Shown: positions 16,490 through 25,901 of the stretch, piece after piece
Position numbering within the stretch: the first letter of the stretch is position 1
Layout: each line of letters opens with the position of its first letter
NCBI GenBank assembly: GCA_041690355.1
Contig: JAWLHK010000007.1
Location: 1-64,000 of the forward strand
Length of the DNA: 64,000 nt
Direction of reading: 5' to 3'
Origin: JAWLHK01 sp041690355 [NCBI: bacterium]
Lineage (GTDB): Bacteria; J088; JAWLBW01
The notes under the pieces: model-generated
The model's input: the letters and a program-made list of their open reading frames with translations, nothing else
The model's database searches: none
What the model was told of the DNA's origin: nothing
Position numbers and translations under genes: made by a program

Positions 16490-18808
16490 GTGAGCGATAA
16501 TCGAACCCTCCAGATCCTCGACTGGCCGCGCATCGTGAGCGCGCTTGCCTCACGCACGGCGACGCCGTACGGCCGCGAGCGCGCGGCGCAGGCGCGGCCG
16601 CTCGCGCGGGATGTCGCCGCGCAACTGAGCCGCCGGGTCGGCCTGTGGCGCGACCTGCTGGCCGCCGAGATCCGGCCGCCGCTCGGCAACGTGCCCGAGA
16701 TCGCCGCGCTGCTCGATCGGATCCGCCGCGAAGGGCGGCTCGACGGGGTCGAGCTGCTGGCGGTCGCCGACAACATGGATCTCGTCGCCGCGGTGGGCCG
16801 GTTCCTCGGCGACATGGGCCTGCCCGAAGACCTGCGGGCGCACGCATCGCGGTTTCCGAATTTCGCCGCCATCGCCGACCGCATCTACCGCGTCGTCGAT
16901 CCGTCGGGCGGCGTGCGCGACGACGCCAGCGATGAGCTGCGCCAGGCCGTGAGCGAAGAGCGTTCGCGCTCGACGGAATTGCGTGAACGGGCCGAGGCCC
17001 TGCTCGACGACGAACAGATGCGGCCGCTGCTGCGCGATCGCTACGTCACCCAGCGCGAAGGGCGCTACGTGCTCCCCATCCGCATCGATCGCGGGGCCGG
17101 CCTGCGCGGCATCGTGCACGACGTATCGGGTTCGGGCGCGACCGCCTATGTTGAACCCGAGGCGCTGCAGGCGGCCAACAACCGCCTGGTCGAGGTCAGG
17201 GCCCGCATTCGCGACGAGATCGCCCGCCTGCTCGCCGAACTGTCGGCCGCCGTCGCGCGCGTGGCCGAAGAGCTGCAACAGGGGCTCGACGCCCTCGGCG
17301 AGCTCGACGCCGAATTCGCGCGCGCCCTGCTCGCGCAGGACTGGCATGCCGTGCCCGCCGTCGACGGCGCAGAGGTGTCACTGCGTGACGCGCGCCAGCC
17401 GCTGCTGCTTCTGCGCGGCATCGAACCGGTACCCATCGACGTCCGCCATCCCGGGGTGGGGCGGGGGGTCATCCTGTCGGGCCCCAACGCGGGCGGCAAG
17501 ACCGCCGCCCTCAAGACACTCGGGCTCGCCTTCGTCCTGGCCCGCAGCGGTTGCCACGTCCCGGCGGCCGAGGCCGTGCTCCCCCTCGACTGGGAGGTCG
17601 AAGCCGAGCTCGGCGATCCGCAGAACCTGGGCGAAGACCTGTCGACCTTCAGCGGGCATCTCGCGCGCATCGTAGAGCTGACGCGCGTCGCGCGGCCCGG
17701 AGCGCTTCTGCTGGTCGACGAACTGCTCAAGGGGACCGACCCGGCCGACGGCGCGCCCCTCGCCCGGGCCTGGCTCGAAGACATGGCCGGGTGCGGCGCG
17801 GCCGTCTGGGTGACCACCCACTATGGCAGTATCAAGGCGCTCCCCGTCGTCGACGAGCGCTTTCTCGCGGCGCGCACCGCCTATGCCCGGGGAGAGCCGC
17901 AGTACACGATCCTCTACGGCGAAGCCGGTTCTTCCTATGCCTTCGAGACGGCCGAGCGGCTGGGCTTTCCGCACGCCACCATTGAGCGCGCCCTGCAGTA
18001 CCGCGAGGGCGAGATCACGCACGCCGAGAAGGCGCTCTCCGAGGTTGACGAGCTGCGCAAGGCGCTCGACGGCGCCAGGCGCCAGGCCGAATCCGACCGC
18101 CAGGAGCAGCGGAGGCTACGCGACCGGCTGCAGGCGCAGCTCGATCTGCTCCAGCGCGAACAGAAGGAGCTCGTGCGGCGCGCCGTCGAGCCGACCCTGG
18201 CCAAGCTCGAACGCGCCCGCGAAGTCGCCGAGAAAGCTGAACAGACGATCCTGCGTCGCAAGAAGGAGGCGCCGCGCAAACGGGTCGAGCTCGGCCACGT
18301 GCGCGCCGGGGTCGAGCAGGCGGTCGCCGAACTCGAAGCGCCCGGCAAGGTCGACCCGGCCGATCTGAAACCCGGCGTGACCGTCTACAGCCGCCGCTTC
18401 CGCCGCAACGGCGTCGTGTCGCGCCCCCCCGAGCGCGATCACGTCACGTTGCAGATCGGCGCCATGCAGATCGAGGTGCGCATCGCCGACCTGGCCCCCG
18501 CCCGGCCCGAAGCCGACAGGGCCGCGGCCCCCGCGCGCCGGGCCCGTACGCCCGAGCCGGTCGCCGACCGGCAGGATGTGCGCGGCGAGCGCGTCGAAGA
18601 CGCGGTGCGCCGCCTCGAACCGTGGATCGACGGGGCGCTGCGGGCGCGTCAGAGCGGCGCCCTGCGCATCCGTCACGGCGTCGGCAGCGGCGCCCTGCGC
18701 GACGGCATCCGCGCCTGGTTGCGCGAGCACCCGGCGGGCCTCGACTTTCGCCCGGGGGCCGAAGACGAAGGGGGCGACGGCGTCACCGTCGTGGAACTCG
18801 GAAATTGA
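16490..18808 (+). CDS. mutS2: Endonuclease MutS2 (MutSB), with C-terminal Smr domain
   Basis: A 772-residue MutS2. Order: N-terminal helical clamp region; ATPase with Walker A GPNAGGKTAALK, Walker B LLLVDELLKGTDP and the TTHYGSIK switch; a long coiled coil rich in Glu/Arg/Gln (about residues 500-620); and a C-terminal Smr nuclease-like domain ending RIRHGVGSGALRDGIRAWL. MutS2 acts on branched DNA and rescues collided ribosomes in some species. Start choice: an upstream in-frame ATG at 16436 overlaps a TATAAT hexamer (16434-16439) and so is unlikely; the GTG at 16490 begins VSDNRTLQILDW, matching the family. The stop TGA is the first part of a heptamer array that leads to alaS. Confidence 0.9.
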   Translation: MSDNRTLQILDWPRIVSALASRTATPYGRERAAQARPLARDVAAQLSRRVGLWRDLLAAEIRPPLGNVPEIAALLDRIRREGRLDGVELLAVADNMDLVAAVGRFLGDMGLPEDLRAHASRFPNFAAIADRIYRVVDPSGGVRDDASDELRQAVSEERSRSTELRERAEALLDDEQMRPLLRDRYVTQREGRYVLPIRIDRGAGLRGIVHDVSGSGATAYVEPEALQAANNRLVEVRARIRDEIARLLAELSAAVARVAEELQQGLDALGELDAEFARALLAQDWHAVPAVDGAEVSLRDARQPLLLLRGIEPVPIDVRHPGVGRGVILSGPNAGGKTAALKTLGLAFVLARSGCHVPAAEAVLPLDWEVEAELGDPQNLGEDLSTFSGHLARIVELTRVARPGALLLVDELLKGTDPADGAPLARAWLEDMAGCGAAVWVTTHYGSIKALPVVDERFLAARTAYARGEPQYTILYGEAGSSYAFETAERLGFPHATIERALQYREGEITHAEKALSEVDELRKALDGARRQAESDRQEQRRLRDRLQAQLDLLQREQKELVRRAVEPTLAKLERAREVAEKAEQTILRRKKEAPRKRVELGHVRAGVEQAVAELEAPGKVDPADLKPGVTVYSRRFRRNGVVSRPPERDHVTLQIGAMQIEVRIADLAPARPEADRAAAPARRARTPEPVADRQDVRGERVEDAVRRLEPWIDGALRARQSGALRIRHGVGSGALRDGIRAWLREHPAGLDFRPGAEDEGGDGVTVVELGN

Positions 18809-18918
18809 CGATTTACAATCTAAATTGACGATTTTGGGCTTTCCCCTTATCCGCTCGTTTCCGCCCCCTTTCCGGATACTTTGCGGAAATTGGCATTCGT
18901 AATCGTCAATCGTAAATT
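18803..18918. repeat. Inverted pair of heptamer arrays between mutS2 and alaS
   Basis: Left array at 18803-18835 is built of ATTGACG/GATTTAC-type units; right array at 18897-18918 has the reverse complement theme (GTCAATC, GTAAATT). The two can pair over about 12 bases around a 60-base spacer with no ORF. The left array starts on the mutS2 stop codon. The same heptamer theme occurs at 37.5 and 57.1 kb. Confidence 0.75.
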
Positions 18919-18963
18919 CCCCTGCCTGCTGGTAAAATGGTTGGTTTACGGTAGAACGGAACC

Positions 18964-21651
18964 ATGGCAGCAATTCCCCTGAAATCCGGAAGTGAGCTTC
19001 GCGAAGCCTTCCTCCAGTATTTCGCCCGCAACGGCCATCGCATCGTGTCGAGCAGTTCCCTGGTTCCCCATCAGGACCCGACCCTGCTCTTCACGAATGC
19101 GGGCATGAACCAGTTCAAGCGCCTCTTCACCGGTGAGGAGACCCGTGACTACTCGCGCGCCACGACATCGCAGAAATGCGTGCGCGCAGGGGGCAAGCAT
19201 AACGATCTGGAGAACGTGGGGCATACCGCCCGCCACCACACGTTCTTCGAGATGCTGGGAAATTTCTCGTTCGGCGACTACTTCAAGCGCGAAGCCATCC
19301 AGTTCGCCTGGGCGTTTCTCATCGACGAACTCCAGCTGCCGGTCGACCGTCTGCGCGTCACCGTCTTCAAGGGCGAAAACGGCGTCCCCGGCGACGACGA
19401 AGCCTTTCAGCTCTGGCAGGAAGTTGCCGGCGTGCCCGCCGATCGCATCCACCGCCTGGGGATGAAGGACAACTTCTGGGCCATGGGCGACACCGGCCCC
19501 TGCGGCCCCTGCTCCGAGATCCACTATCACCAGGGCGACCAGCTCCCGTGCCTCGAAGAACAGGCCGGGCGCGCCTGCCTGGGAGTCGAGTGCGAGTGTG
19601 ATCGCTGGCTCGAAATCTGGAATCTGGTCTTCATGCAGTTCAACCGGCGAGAGCCGGGTGGCGCCTATGAGCCGCTGCCAAAGCCGAGCATCGACACCGG
19701 GATGGGGCTCGAGCGGCTCGCCGCTGTCGTGCAGGGCAAGCTGACGAATTACGATACCGACCTGTTCATGCCGCTCATCGAGTTTGCGGCCGAAAAGGCG
19801 GGGGTGACTTACGGCGCATCCGCCGACACCGATGTCGCCCTGCGCGTGGTCGCCGATCACTGCCGCGCCATGACCTTTCTCATCGGCGACGGCGTGCTCC
19901 CCTCGAACGAGGGGCGCGGCTACGTCCTGCGCCGGATCATGCGCCGCGCGGCGCGCTTCGTGCGCAAGCTCGAAATTCGCGAACCGTTCCTCTATGCCGT
20001 CAGCGGCCAGGTCATCGAGCAGATGCGGAATGCCTTTCCCGAACTCGTCGACAATGCGAGCTACATCGCCCGCGTCGTCCGGGCCGAAGAGGAACGCTTC
20101 AACGAAACGCTCGACAAGGGGATGGTCGTCTTCGAAGACGCCGTCGCACGTCTGGAGAAGGCGAACGAAAAGACCATCGGCGGCGACGTCCTCTTCAAGC
20201 TGTACGACACCTACGGATTTCCCGTCGACCTGACGCGCATCATGGCCGAAGAGCGCGGGCTCGGCATCGACGAAGCCGGCTTCGAGAGCGCGATGGAAGA
20301 GCAGCGCGCCCGCGCCCGCGAGCATTGGAAGGGCTCGGGCGACGAGGCGGTGCGCGGGGTGTTCAACGGAATCGCCGCTGAAGTCGGGGCCACGAAATTC
20401 GTCGGCTACGAGACGACCGAGACCGATACGCGCGTGCAGCGCATCGTGCGCGGCGATCAGATCGTCGGCGAAGCCGGCCCGAACGACGAAGTCGACCTCG
20501 TCCTCGAAGCCACCCCTTTCTATGGGGAAGGGGGCGGACAGCTCGGCGACAAGGGGACCATCGGATTCGCGGGCGGCCGCGTGCGTATCGTGGATGCGAA
20601 GAAGCCGCTGCCGGGGCTCATCGTGCACCGCGGCATCGTCGAAGAGGGAGCGCTCCGTTCAGGCGACGCCGTGCGCGCGCAGGTCGACGACGAGCTGCGC
20701 GACGCCACCCGCCGCAACCACACGGCGACCCACCTGCTGCACGCAGCGCTGCGCATGGTCCTGGGCGACCATGTCAAGCAGGCCGGCTCGCTGGTCGGGC
20801 CCGATCGCCTGCGTTTCGACTTTACTCATTTCAGCCCGCTCACGCCGGCCGAGCTGCAGGAGATCGAAGACCGGGTCAACGCCGAGATTCTGCGCAACAC
20901 GAAGGTCGAGACCGAACTGCTCTCCTACCAGGAAGCGATGAAGACGGGCGCCATGGCCCTCTTCGGCGAAAAATACGAAGACGAGGTGCGCGTGGTCAGC
21001 GTACCGTCGTTCAGCCGCGAGCTCTGCGGCGGAACGCATGTGAGCCGTACGGGCGACATCGGCCTCTTCCTCATCACGAGCGAAGGCGGCGTGGCCGCCG
21101 GCGTGCGCCGCATCGAGGCCGCGACCGGGCGCAACGCCATCCAGACCGTACGCGATCGCTACCTGAAGCTGGCCGAAGCCGCCGGCGCATTCAAGGTCGC
21201 TCCCGAAGAACTCCCCCAGCGTGTTCAGAAAACACAGGAGACGATCAAGGATCTCGAGCGCGAGATCCAACGCCTCAAGCAGAAGCTTGCGGGCGGCGCC
21301 TCGGTCGATCTGCTGGCCGGTAAAAAGGATATCGGCGGCGTAACCGTGCTCGCCGCCGAGGTCGAGGCCCGCGATCCGAAGGAGCTGCGCGAAACCTACG
21401 ATCAGGTCAAGCAGCGCCTCGGCTCTGGGATTCTCGTCCTGGGTGCCCGCGCCGAAGACAAGGTCTTTCTGCTCGTCGGCGTCTCTGACGATCTGACCGG
21501 CCGGTTCCAGGCGGGAAAACTGATCAAGCCGCTGGCCGAACTCCTGGAAGGCCGCGGGGGCGGCAAGCCCGAACTCGCGCAGGCGGGGGGCGCGCGTCCC
21601 GACCGGCTGCCCGAGGCCCTGCAGATGGTCGACAAGGTTGTGGCCGGGTAA
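18964..21651 (+). CDS. alaS: Alanine--tRNA ligase
   Basis: A full 895-residue alanyl-tRNA synthetase. The class II catalytic core begins FLQYFARNGHRIV, followed by SSLVPHQDPTLLFTNAGMNQFK and RHHTFFEMLGNFSFGDYFK. The editing domain carries HTATHLLH and the zinc/metal-binding CGGTHV. The C-terminal coiled coil (about 730-770) and C-Ala domain follow. It charges tRNA-Ala in the cytoplasm. The ATG at 18964 is preceded by GGAACC and TAAAAT about 25 bases further up; the nearby heptamer array lies just before that putative -10. The ABC ATPase gene follows after seven bases. Confidence 0.96.
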   Translation: MAAIPLKSGSELREAFLQYFARNGHRIVSSSSLVPHQDPTLLFTNAGMNQFKRLFTGEETRDYSRATTSQKCVRAGGKHNDLENVGHTARHHTFFEMLGNFSFGDYFKREAIQFAWAFLIDELQLPVDRLRVTVFKGENGVPGDDEAFQLWQEVAGVPADRIHRLGMKDNFWAMGDTGPCGPCSEIHYHQGDQLPCLEEQAGRACLGVECECDRWLEIWNLVFMQFNRREPGGAYEPLPKPSIDTGMGLERLAAVVQGKLTNYDTDLFMPLIEFAAEKAGVTYGASADTDVALRVVADHCRAMTFLIGDGVLPSNEGRGYVLRRIMRRAARFVRKLEIREPFLYAVSGQVIEQMRNAFPELVDNASYIARVVRAEEERFNETLDKGMVVFEDAVARLEKANEKTIGGDVLFKLYDTYGFPVDLTRIMAEERGLGIDEAGFESAMEEQRARAREHWKGSGDEAVRGVFNGIAAEVGATKFVGYETTETDTRVQRIVRGDQIVGEAGPNDEVDLVLEATPFYGEGGGQLGDKGTIGFAGGRVRIVDAKKPLPGLIVHRGIVEEGALRSGDAVRAQVDDELRDATRRNHTATHLLHAALRMVLGDHVKQAGSLVGPDRLRFDFTHFSPLTPAELQEIEDRVNAEILRNTKVETELLSYQEAMKTGAMALFGEKYEDEVRVVSVPSFSRELCGGTHVSRTGDIGLFLITSEGGVAAGVRRIEAATGRNAIQTVRDRYLKLAEAAGAFKVAPEELPQRVQKTQETIKDLEREIQRLKQKLAGGASVDLLAGKKDIGGVTVLAAEVEARDPKELRETYDQVKQRLGSGILVLGARAEDKVFLLVGVSDDLTGRFQAGKLIKPLAELLEGRGGGKPELAQAGGARPDRLPEALQMVDKVVAG

Positions 21652-21658
21652 CGATCGC

Positions 21659-22696
21659 GTGTCCGCCTCCGAAGCCACCCCCGCCCTTGCGGTCGCCGGG
21701 GTTCGCAAAGCCTACGGTTCGGTTCAGGCCCTGGCCGGCGTCTCTTTCGACGTCGCGCCCGGCAGCGTCACGGGCCTGCTCGGCCCGAACGGCGCCGGTA
21801 AGTCGACCCTCATGCAGTGCGTGACGACGTTGCTGCGGCCCGACGCCGGCGCGATTCGCATTTTCGGCACCGACGCGGCCGCCGATCCGCGCGGCGCCCG
21901 CGACCTGCTCGGCTACGTCCCGCAGACCCTGGCGCTCGACAAGGTTCTGACCGGCCGCGAACACCTCGAGCTTCACGGCGCCCTCTACCACGTGCCGCGC
22001 GGGAGGATGCGCGAAGCCATCGGCGAGGCGTTGACCCTCGTCGGACTCGCCGACGTGGCCGACCGCCGCGTCGGAACCTATTCCGGAGGAATGGCGCGCC
22101 GCCTCGATCTCGCCGCCGCCCTGCTCCACCGCCCTCGTCTGCTGGTCCTCGACGAACCGACGGTGGGCCTCGACATCCAGTCCCGCTCAGCCATCTGGAA
22201 GTTCGTGCGCGCCCTGGCCGACGGCGGAACCGCGGTGCTGATCGCCAGCCACCATACGGAAGAGATCGAGTTCCTCAGCGACCGCGTCGCCATCCTGGAT
22301 CACGGGGCCGTGCGCGCCGAGGGGACGCCTGACGACCTGAAGGCACGCTTCGGGAGCGCCCTCGTTCACCTCAAGCTGCGCGAGTTCGCCGCGCCGGAGG
22401 AGCTGGAGTCGGCCGCCGGCACGCTGCGCCAGTCGAACCGCTATGCTCGCGTGCTCGTCGATACCCGGGACGGCGGCCGCATCACGGTGGTGCTTGCCGA
22501 GCGCCCCGAGAGTCCGGAGGCCGTCCGTAGGGAATTGGCAGGCCTTCTTTCCGTCGGCGACGAAGGGTTCTTCGCCTTCGCCCTCGAACGCCCCACGCTC
22601 GAAGACGTCTTTCTCGACGCCACTGGCCATGCCCTGCGCGACGCCGCCTGGACAAGCGCCGAAGGGGATCCCATCGGCAGACGGAGGCCGGCATGA
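21659..22696 (+). CDS. ABC transporter ATP-binding protein (ABC-2/DrrA-like)
   Basis: A 345-residue ABC ATPase: Walker A GLLGPNGAGKSTL, Q-loop YVPQTLA, signature TYSGGMARRLDLAAALLHRP, Walker B LLVLDEPTVGLD and H-loop ASHHTEEIEF. A C-terminal extension of about 100 residues is typical of DrrA/NodI-type exporters. The preferred GTG at 21659 follows alaS by seven bases; a TTG at 21638 overlapping alaS is an alternative. The stop overlaps the permease start (ATGA), so the two are translationally coupled. The likely role is export of a lipid, polysaccharide or drug-like compound. Confidence 0.88.
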   Translation: MSASEATPALAVAGVRKAYGSVQALAGVSFDVAPGSVTGLLGPNGAGKSTLMQCVTTLLRPDAGAIRIFGTDAAADPRGARDLLGYVPQTLALDKVLTGREHLELHGALYHVPRGRMREAIGEALTLVGLADVADRRVGTYSGGMARRLDLAAALLHRPRLLVLDEPTVGLDIQSRSAIWKFVRALADGGTAVLIASHHTEEIEFLSDRVAILDHGAVRAEGTPDDLKARFGSALVHLKLREFAAPEELESAAGTLRQSNRYARVLVDTRDGGRITVVLAERPESPEAVRRELAGLLSVGDEGFFAFALERPTLEDVFLDATGHALRDAAWTSAEGDPIGRRRPA

Positions 22697-23505
22697 GCAG
22701 TTTCGTCCGCGAGACGATGGCGCTCACGCGCCGGTGGTTTCTGCACACCCTGCGCCAGCCCATCGCCGTCGCCGCCGGTCTGTTTCAGCCGCTCATCTGG
22801 CTGTTTCTGTTCGGCTCCCTGTTCCACCAGCTGCGCCTGCCCGTGGCGGCCGGCGGCGTTGAAGTCAGCTACATCCCCTTTCTGGCGGCCGGCGTCATCG
22901 TCTTCACCGCCTTCAACAGCGCGCTCGCGACCGGCGTTCCCGTCCTCTTCGACAAGGAAAACCGGTTTCTTGAGCGGCTGCTCGTCGCCCCGCTGCGCTC
23001 GCGCTTCAGCATCGTCGCCGCTTCGGCCCTGCACATCTTCGTCATGAGCTGGGTGCAGACGGCCATCGTCATGCTCGTCGTCGATGGGTGGAGCGCCGAC
23101 GTTTCGCTCGGCCTGAGCTCCTTCTTCGGCGTCCTCCTCGTGACCTCGCTGCTCATTCTCGGCTTCACCGTGCTGAGCATCGGGCTCGCCTTCGGCCTGC
23201 GGGCGCACTTCGAGATGCTGTCGCTGATCCAGGTCGTCAGCCTGCCGATGGTCTTCGTCTCGTCGGCCTTCGCGCCGGTGAGCCTCATGCCCGCCTGGCT
23301 GCAGTGGCCGGCCACCCTGAATCCTCTCACGGCGACCATCGAGCCGGTGCGCGCACTCATCCTCCAGGGGCGTCTGCCGGCCGGCCCGCTGCTCGAGGCC
23401 CCTTGGGGCACGCTCGGCTTCGCCGGCTGCGTGGGATACCTGCTCGTCTTCGATCTGGTCGCCGTGCTCGCCGTCGGCGCCTTCCTCCGCCGTTACCTCC
23501 GTTAG
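22693..23505 (+). CDS. ABC-2 type transporter permease
   Basis: A 270-residue permease with six hydrophobic segments and the ABC-2 signature near the C-terminus (FVSSAFAPVSLMPAWLQWPATLNPLTATIEPVR). The cytoplasmic loop VLFDKENRFLERLLVAPL is the usual coupling region. It partners the ATPase just upstream, with a four-base overlap. The substrate is unknown. Confidence 0.88.
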   Translation: MSSFVRETMALTRRWFLHTLRQPIAVAAGLFQPLIWLFLFGSLFHQLRLPVAAGGVEVSYIPFLAAGVIVFTAFNSALATGVPVLFDKENRFLERLLVAPLRSRFSIVAASALHIFVMSWVQTAIVMLVVDGWSADVSLGLSSFFGVLLVTSLLILGFTVLSIGLAFGLRAHFEMLSLIQVVSLPMVFVSSAFAPVSLMPAWLQWPATLNPLTATIEPVRALILQGRLPAGPLLEAPWGTLGFAGCVGYLLVFDLVAVLAVGAFLRRYLR

Positions 23506-23543
23506 CGTGCCCCGACCTGGTCGGCCGTGATATGCTGACCGGC

Positions 23544-25259
23544 ATGCGAGTCGCCCACTCTCTCCTGCTCGCAGGCGTCCTGACGTCCTGCGCGAGTGAA
23601 CCTGTGCCCGTGCATCCGAGCAACACCGCTCCATCTCCCAAGACTGCCGCCGAATATCCGCTCACGGTTACGGACCCGTGGACGACGTTGACACGCGTCT
23701 GGCTCCCCACCGACGCCTCGGAGGAGACGCGCGCCGCCATTCACCGCGGCGAACTCGAGATCGACGATCTGTCGGACTACCCGCGCCATGGCCTGGACGC
23801 GCTGAAGCTGGGTGCGGGAGAGCCGCACATCCGCTACGCGCCGTTCACCGCGACGACCGCGCCCGCACGCCGCTCGCTGCTCTACTTCGCCCAGCTCTCC
23901 GATACGCACATCACTGATGAAGAGAGCCCCGTGCGCCTCGAAGGCGTGACGCGTTTCGCCTACGCGAGCGCCTACCGCGCCCAGGATCACTACACGGCCC
24001 ACACGCTCGACGCCATGATCCGCACGGTGAACCTCTTCAGCTACGCCGATCGGCCGCTCGATTTCCTGTTCGTCTCCGGCGACCTGTCCGACAATGCGCA
24101 GGAGAACGAACTCTTCTGGCTGCGCGAAATTCTCGACGGCGGCGTGGTGCAGGCCGACAGCGGCGCCATTGACGACCCCGTCCCCGGTCCGGGCAACGAC
24201 TGGACCGACCCCTTCCGTGCCGCCGGAGTCGACCCGCGCGTCCCCTGGTACGCCATTCCCGGCAACCACGACAGCTCGTTTCTGGGCACCTTCAACGACA
24301 CCGAGCAGGTGCGGGCCGCCGCCACCGGCGACCGCATCATCGATCTCTACGGCTTCGGCAACCTGAGCAACGGCGAGGTGACCTTCGGCGTGCGCGACAG
24401 CAGCCGCCCGTTCGCGCCGGTGGTGCGCGGCGGCACCATCGCGCCCGATCCGCGGCGCCGGATTCTCGAAGCGCACGAAGTCATGGCCATGTTCCTGACG
24501 TCGCCGACGAACCCTCCGGGGCACGGTTTCACGCAGCACAACATCGACCTGGACGTGGCGACCTATGTCACGCAGCCGGTCGCCGGGTTCCCCCTCACGC
24601 TCATCGCCATGGACACGGCGACGGAGTTCATTCTCGACGCGAAGGGGAACATCGTGCAGAATGCGAGCAGCGACGGCGAAATTTCCCGCGCGGTCTGGGA
24701 CGAAATCATCGTGCCGGCGCTCGAGCAGGCGCAGGCCGACAACCACCTGATCGTCGCCGCCGCGCACCACTGCACGACCAGCATGTCCGACACCGTCTCG
24801 GAGGTGAAGGCCGACGAGATGCGCCGCACGTTCCGCAGCTTTCCGAATTTTCTCGCTCACTTCTGCGGCCACGGCCACCGCACCGAGATGTGGACCTGGG
24901 AGGCCGAGAAAGCGGGCGAGCACGGTTACGTAGAGATGATGCAGGCGTCGACCATCGACTTTCCCGTCTCGGCCCGCCTGTGGGAACTGGTCGACAACGG
25001 TGACGGGACGTTCTCGCTCTTCAGCACGCAGGTCGAACCGAACGTGAGTCCCGGCATGCCTGCATGGGAAGCGCTGTCGTATACGGCCGCCGCCCACAAC
25101 TTTCCCCTCTCGTCGCTCTTCGAACCCGACAACTGGTCGCAGACGAAGTACGCGCGGAACATGGAACTGGTGCTGCCCGTGCCGGACGCATTCCAGCCGG
25201 TGCTCGATCAGCTCCCGGCGCGGGGGCCCGTCGAGTCGACAGGGCGCCTGGCCCATTGA
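23544..25259 (+). CDS. Lipoprotein metallophosphoesterase
   Basis: A 571-residue calcineurin-like phosphoesterase tethered as a lipoprotein: MRVAHSLLLAGVLTSC is a lipobox signal (Cys at 16). The full set of metal ligands is visible: DTH in FAQLSDTHIT, GD in LFVSGDLSDN, GNHD in AIPGNHDSS, a His in VAAAHHC and GHGH in HFCGHGHRTEM. These bind the di-metal centre. The large size and the insert between GNHD and the last His resemble the TIGR03767-type secreted phosphoesterases. It is expected on the periplasmic or outer surface; the substrate is unknown. An in-frame ATG four codons earlier (23532) is possible. It precedes a GST gene by 21 bases and a lipoprotein hydrolase, forming a plausible operon. 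Confidence 0.82.
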   Translation: MRVAHSLLLAGVLTSCASEPVPVHPSNTAPSPKTAAEYPLTVTDPWTTLTRVWLPTDASEETRAAIHRGELEIDDLSDYPRHGLDALKLGAGEPHIRYAPFTATTAPARRSLLYFAQLSDTHITDEESPVRLEGVTRFAYASAYRAQDHYTAHTLDAMIRTVNLFSYADRPLDFLFVSGDLSDNAQENELFWLREILDGGVVQADSGAIDDPVPGPGNDWTDPFRAAGVDPRVPWYAIPGNHDSSFLGTFNDTEQVRAAATGDRIIDLYGFGNLSNGEVTFGVRDSSRPFAPVVRGGTIAPDPRRRILEAHEVMAMFLTSPTNPPGHGFTQHNIDLDVATYVTQPVAGFPLTLIAMDTATEFILDAKGNIVQNASSDGEISRAVWDEIIVPALEQAQADNHLIVAAAHHCTTSMSDTVSEVKADEMRRTFRSFPNFLAHFCGHGHRTEMWTWEAEKAGEHGYVEMMQASTIDFPVSARLWELVDNGDGTFSLFSTQVEPNVSPGMPAWEALSYTAAAHNFPLSSLFEPDNWSQTKYARNMELVLPVPDAFQPVLDQLPARGPVESTGRLAH

Positions 25260-25280
25260 TACTTTTTCCGCAGGAATTCC

Positions 25281-25889
25281 ATGCAACGCCGCCTGCTGAT
25301 GACCCACCGCTCACCCTTCGCGCGCAAGGTGCGCATCGCCCTGCGTGAAAAGGGGCTTCCAACCGAAGAGACGCTGCTCGATCTGGCCCGCAAGCCGGGC
25401 GAACTCCTGCGCTCGGGCCCGATGCAGAAGGTTCCCGTGCTGTTCGACGGCCCGCTCACGATTGCAGACTCGACCGTCATCTGCGAGTACCTCGAAGACC
25501 GCTATCCCCGGTCGCCCCTGCTTCCGCACGGATACCTGGCCCGGCTCGCCGCACGTCAGTGGGAGAACCTGGGCGACGAGGCGAGCGAAGCGGCCGTGCA
25601 CATCTTCATGCAGGGGCAGCGCCGCGGCGGCGTCGCCGATCGCGACGGCGTACGCAAGGCCGAGGCGACCATTCCCCGCATCCTGGACGCCGCCGAAGAC
25701 GTCCTCCGCAACCGTGCCTTTCTGGTCGGCGATCGGCTCACCGTGGCCGACATCGCCATCGGCTCGACCGTCGCCTACATCGGCTTCCGCCTCGGCGACG
25801 CCTGGCGACGCGGCCGCCCCCACCTGAGCGCATGGCTCGAGACGCTTGAACAGCGGCCGGGCTTTGCCGAAACCCGTCCCCGCCTCTGA
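25281..25889 (+). CDS. Glutathione S-transferase family protein
   Basis: A 202-residue cytosolic GST. N-terminal thioredoxin fold with HRSPFARKVRIALREKGL (Ser of the SPFARK site as the likely glutathione-activating residue), cis-Pro in KVPVL and the DSTVICEYLED glutathione-anchoring motif; helical C-terminal domain with the buried VADIAIGS N-capping box. The ATG is preceded by CAGGAA with six bases of spacing. It lies between two secreted lipoprotein genes, an odd partner for a cytosolic detoxification protein. Confidence 0.85.
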   Translation: MQRRLLMTHRSPFARKVRIALREKGLPTEETLLDLARKPGELLRSGPMQKVPVLFDGPLTIADSTVICEYLEDRYPRSPLLPHGYLARLAARQWENLGDEASEAAVHIFMQGQRRGGVADRDGVRKAEATIPRILDAAEDVLRNRAFLVGDRLTVADIAIGSTVAYIGFRLGDAWRRGRPHLSAWLETLEQRPGFAETRPRL

Positions 25890-25901
25890 GGAGATTCGCC
25901 C

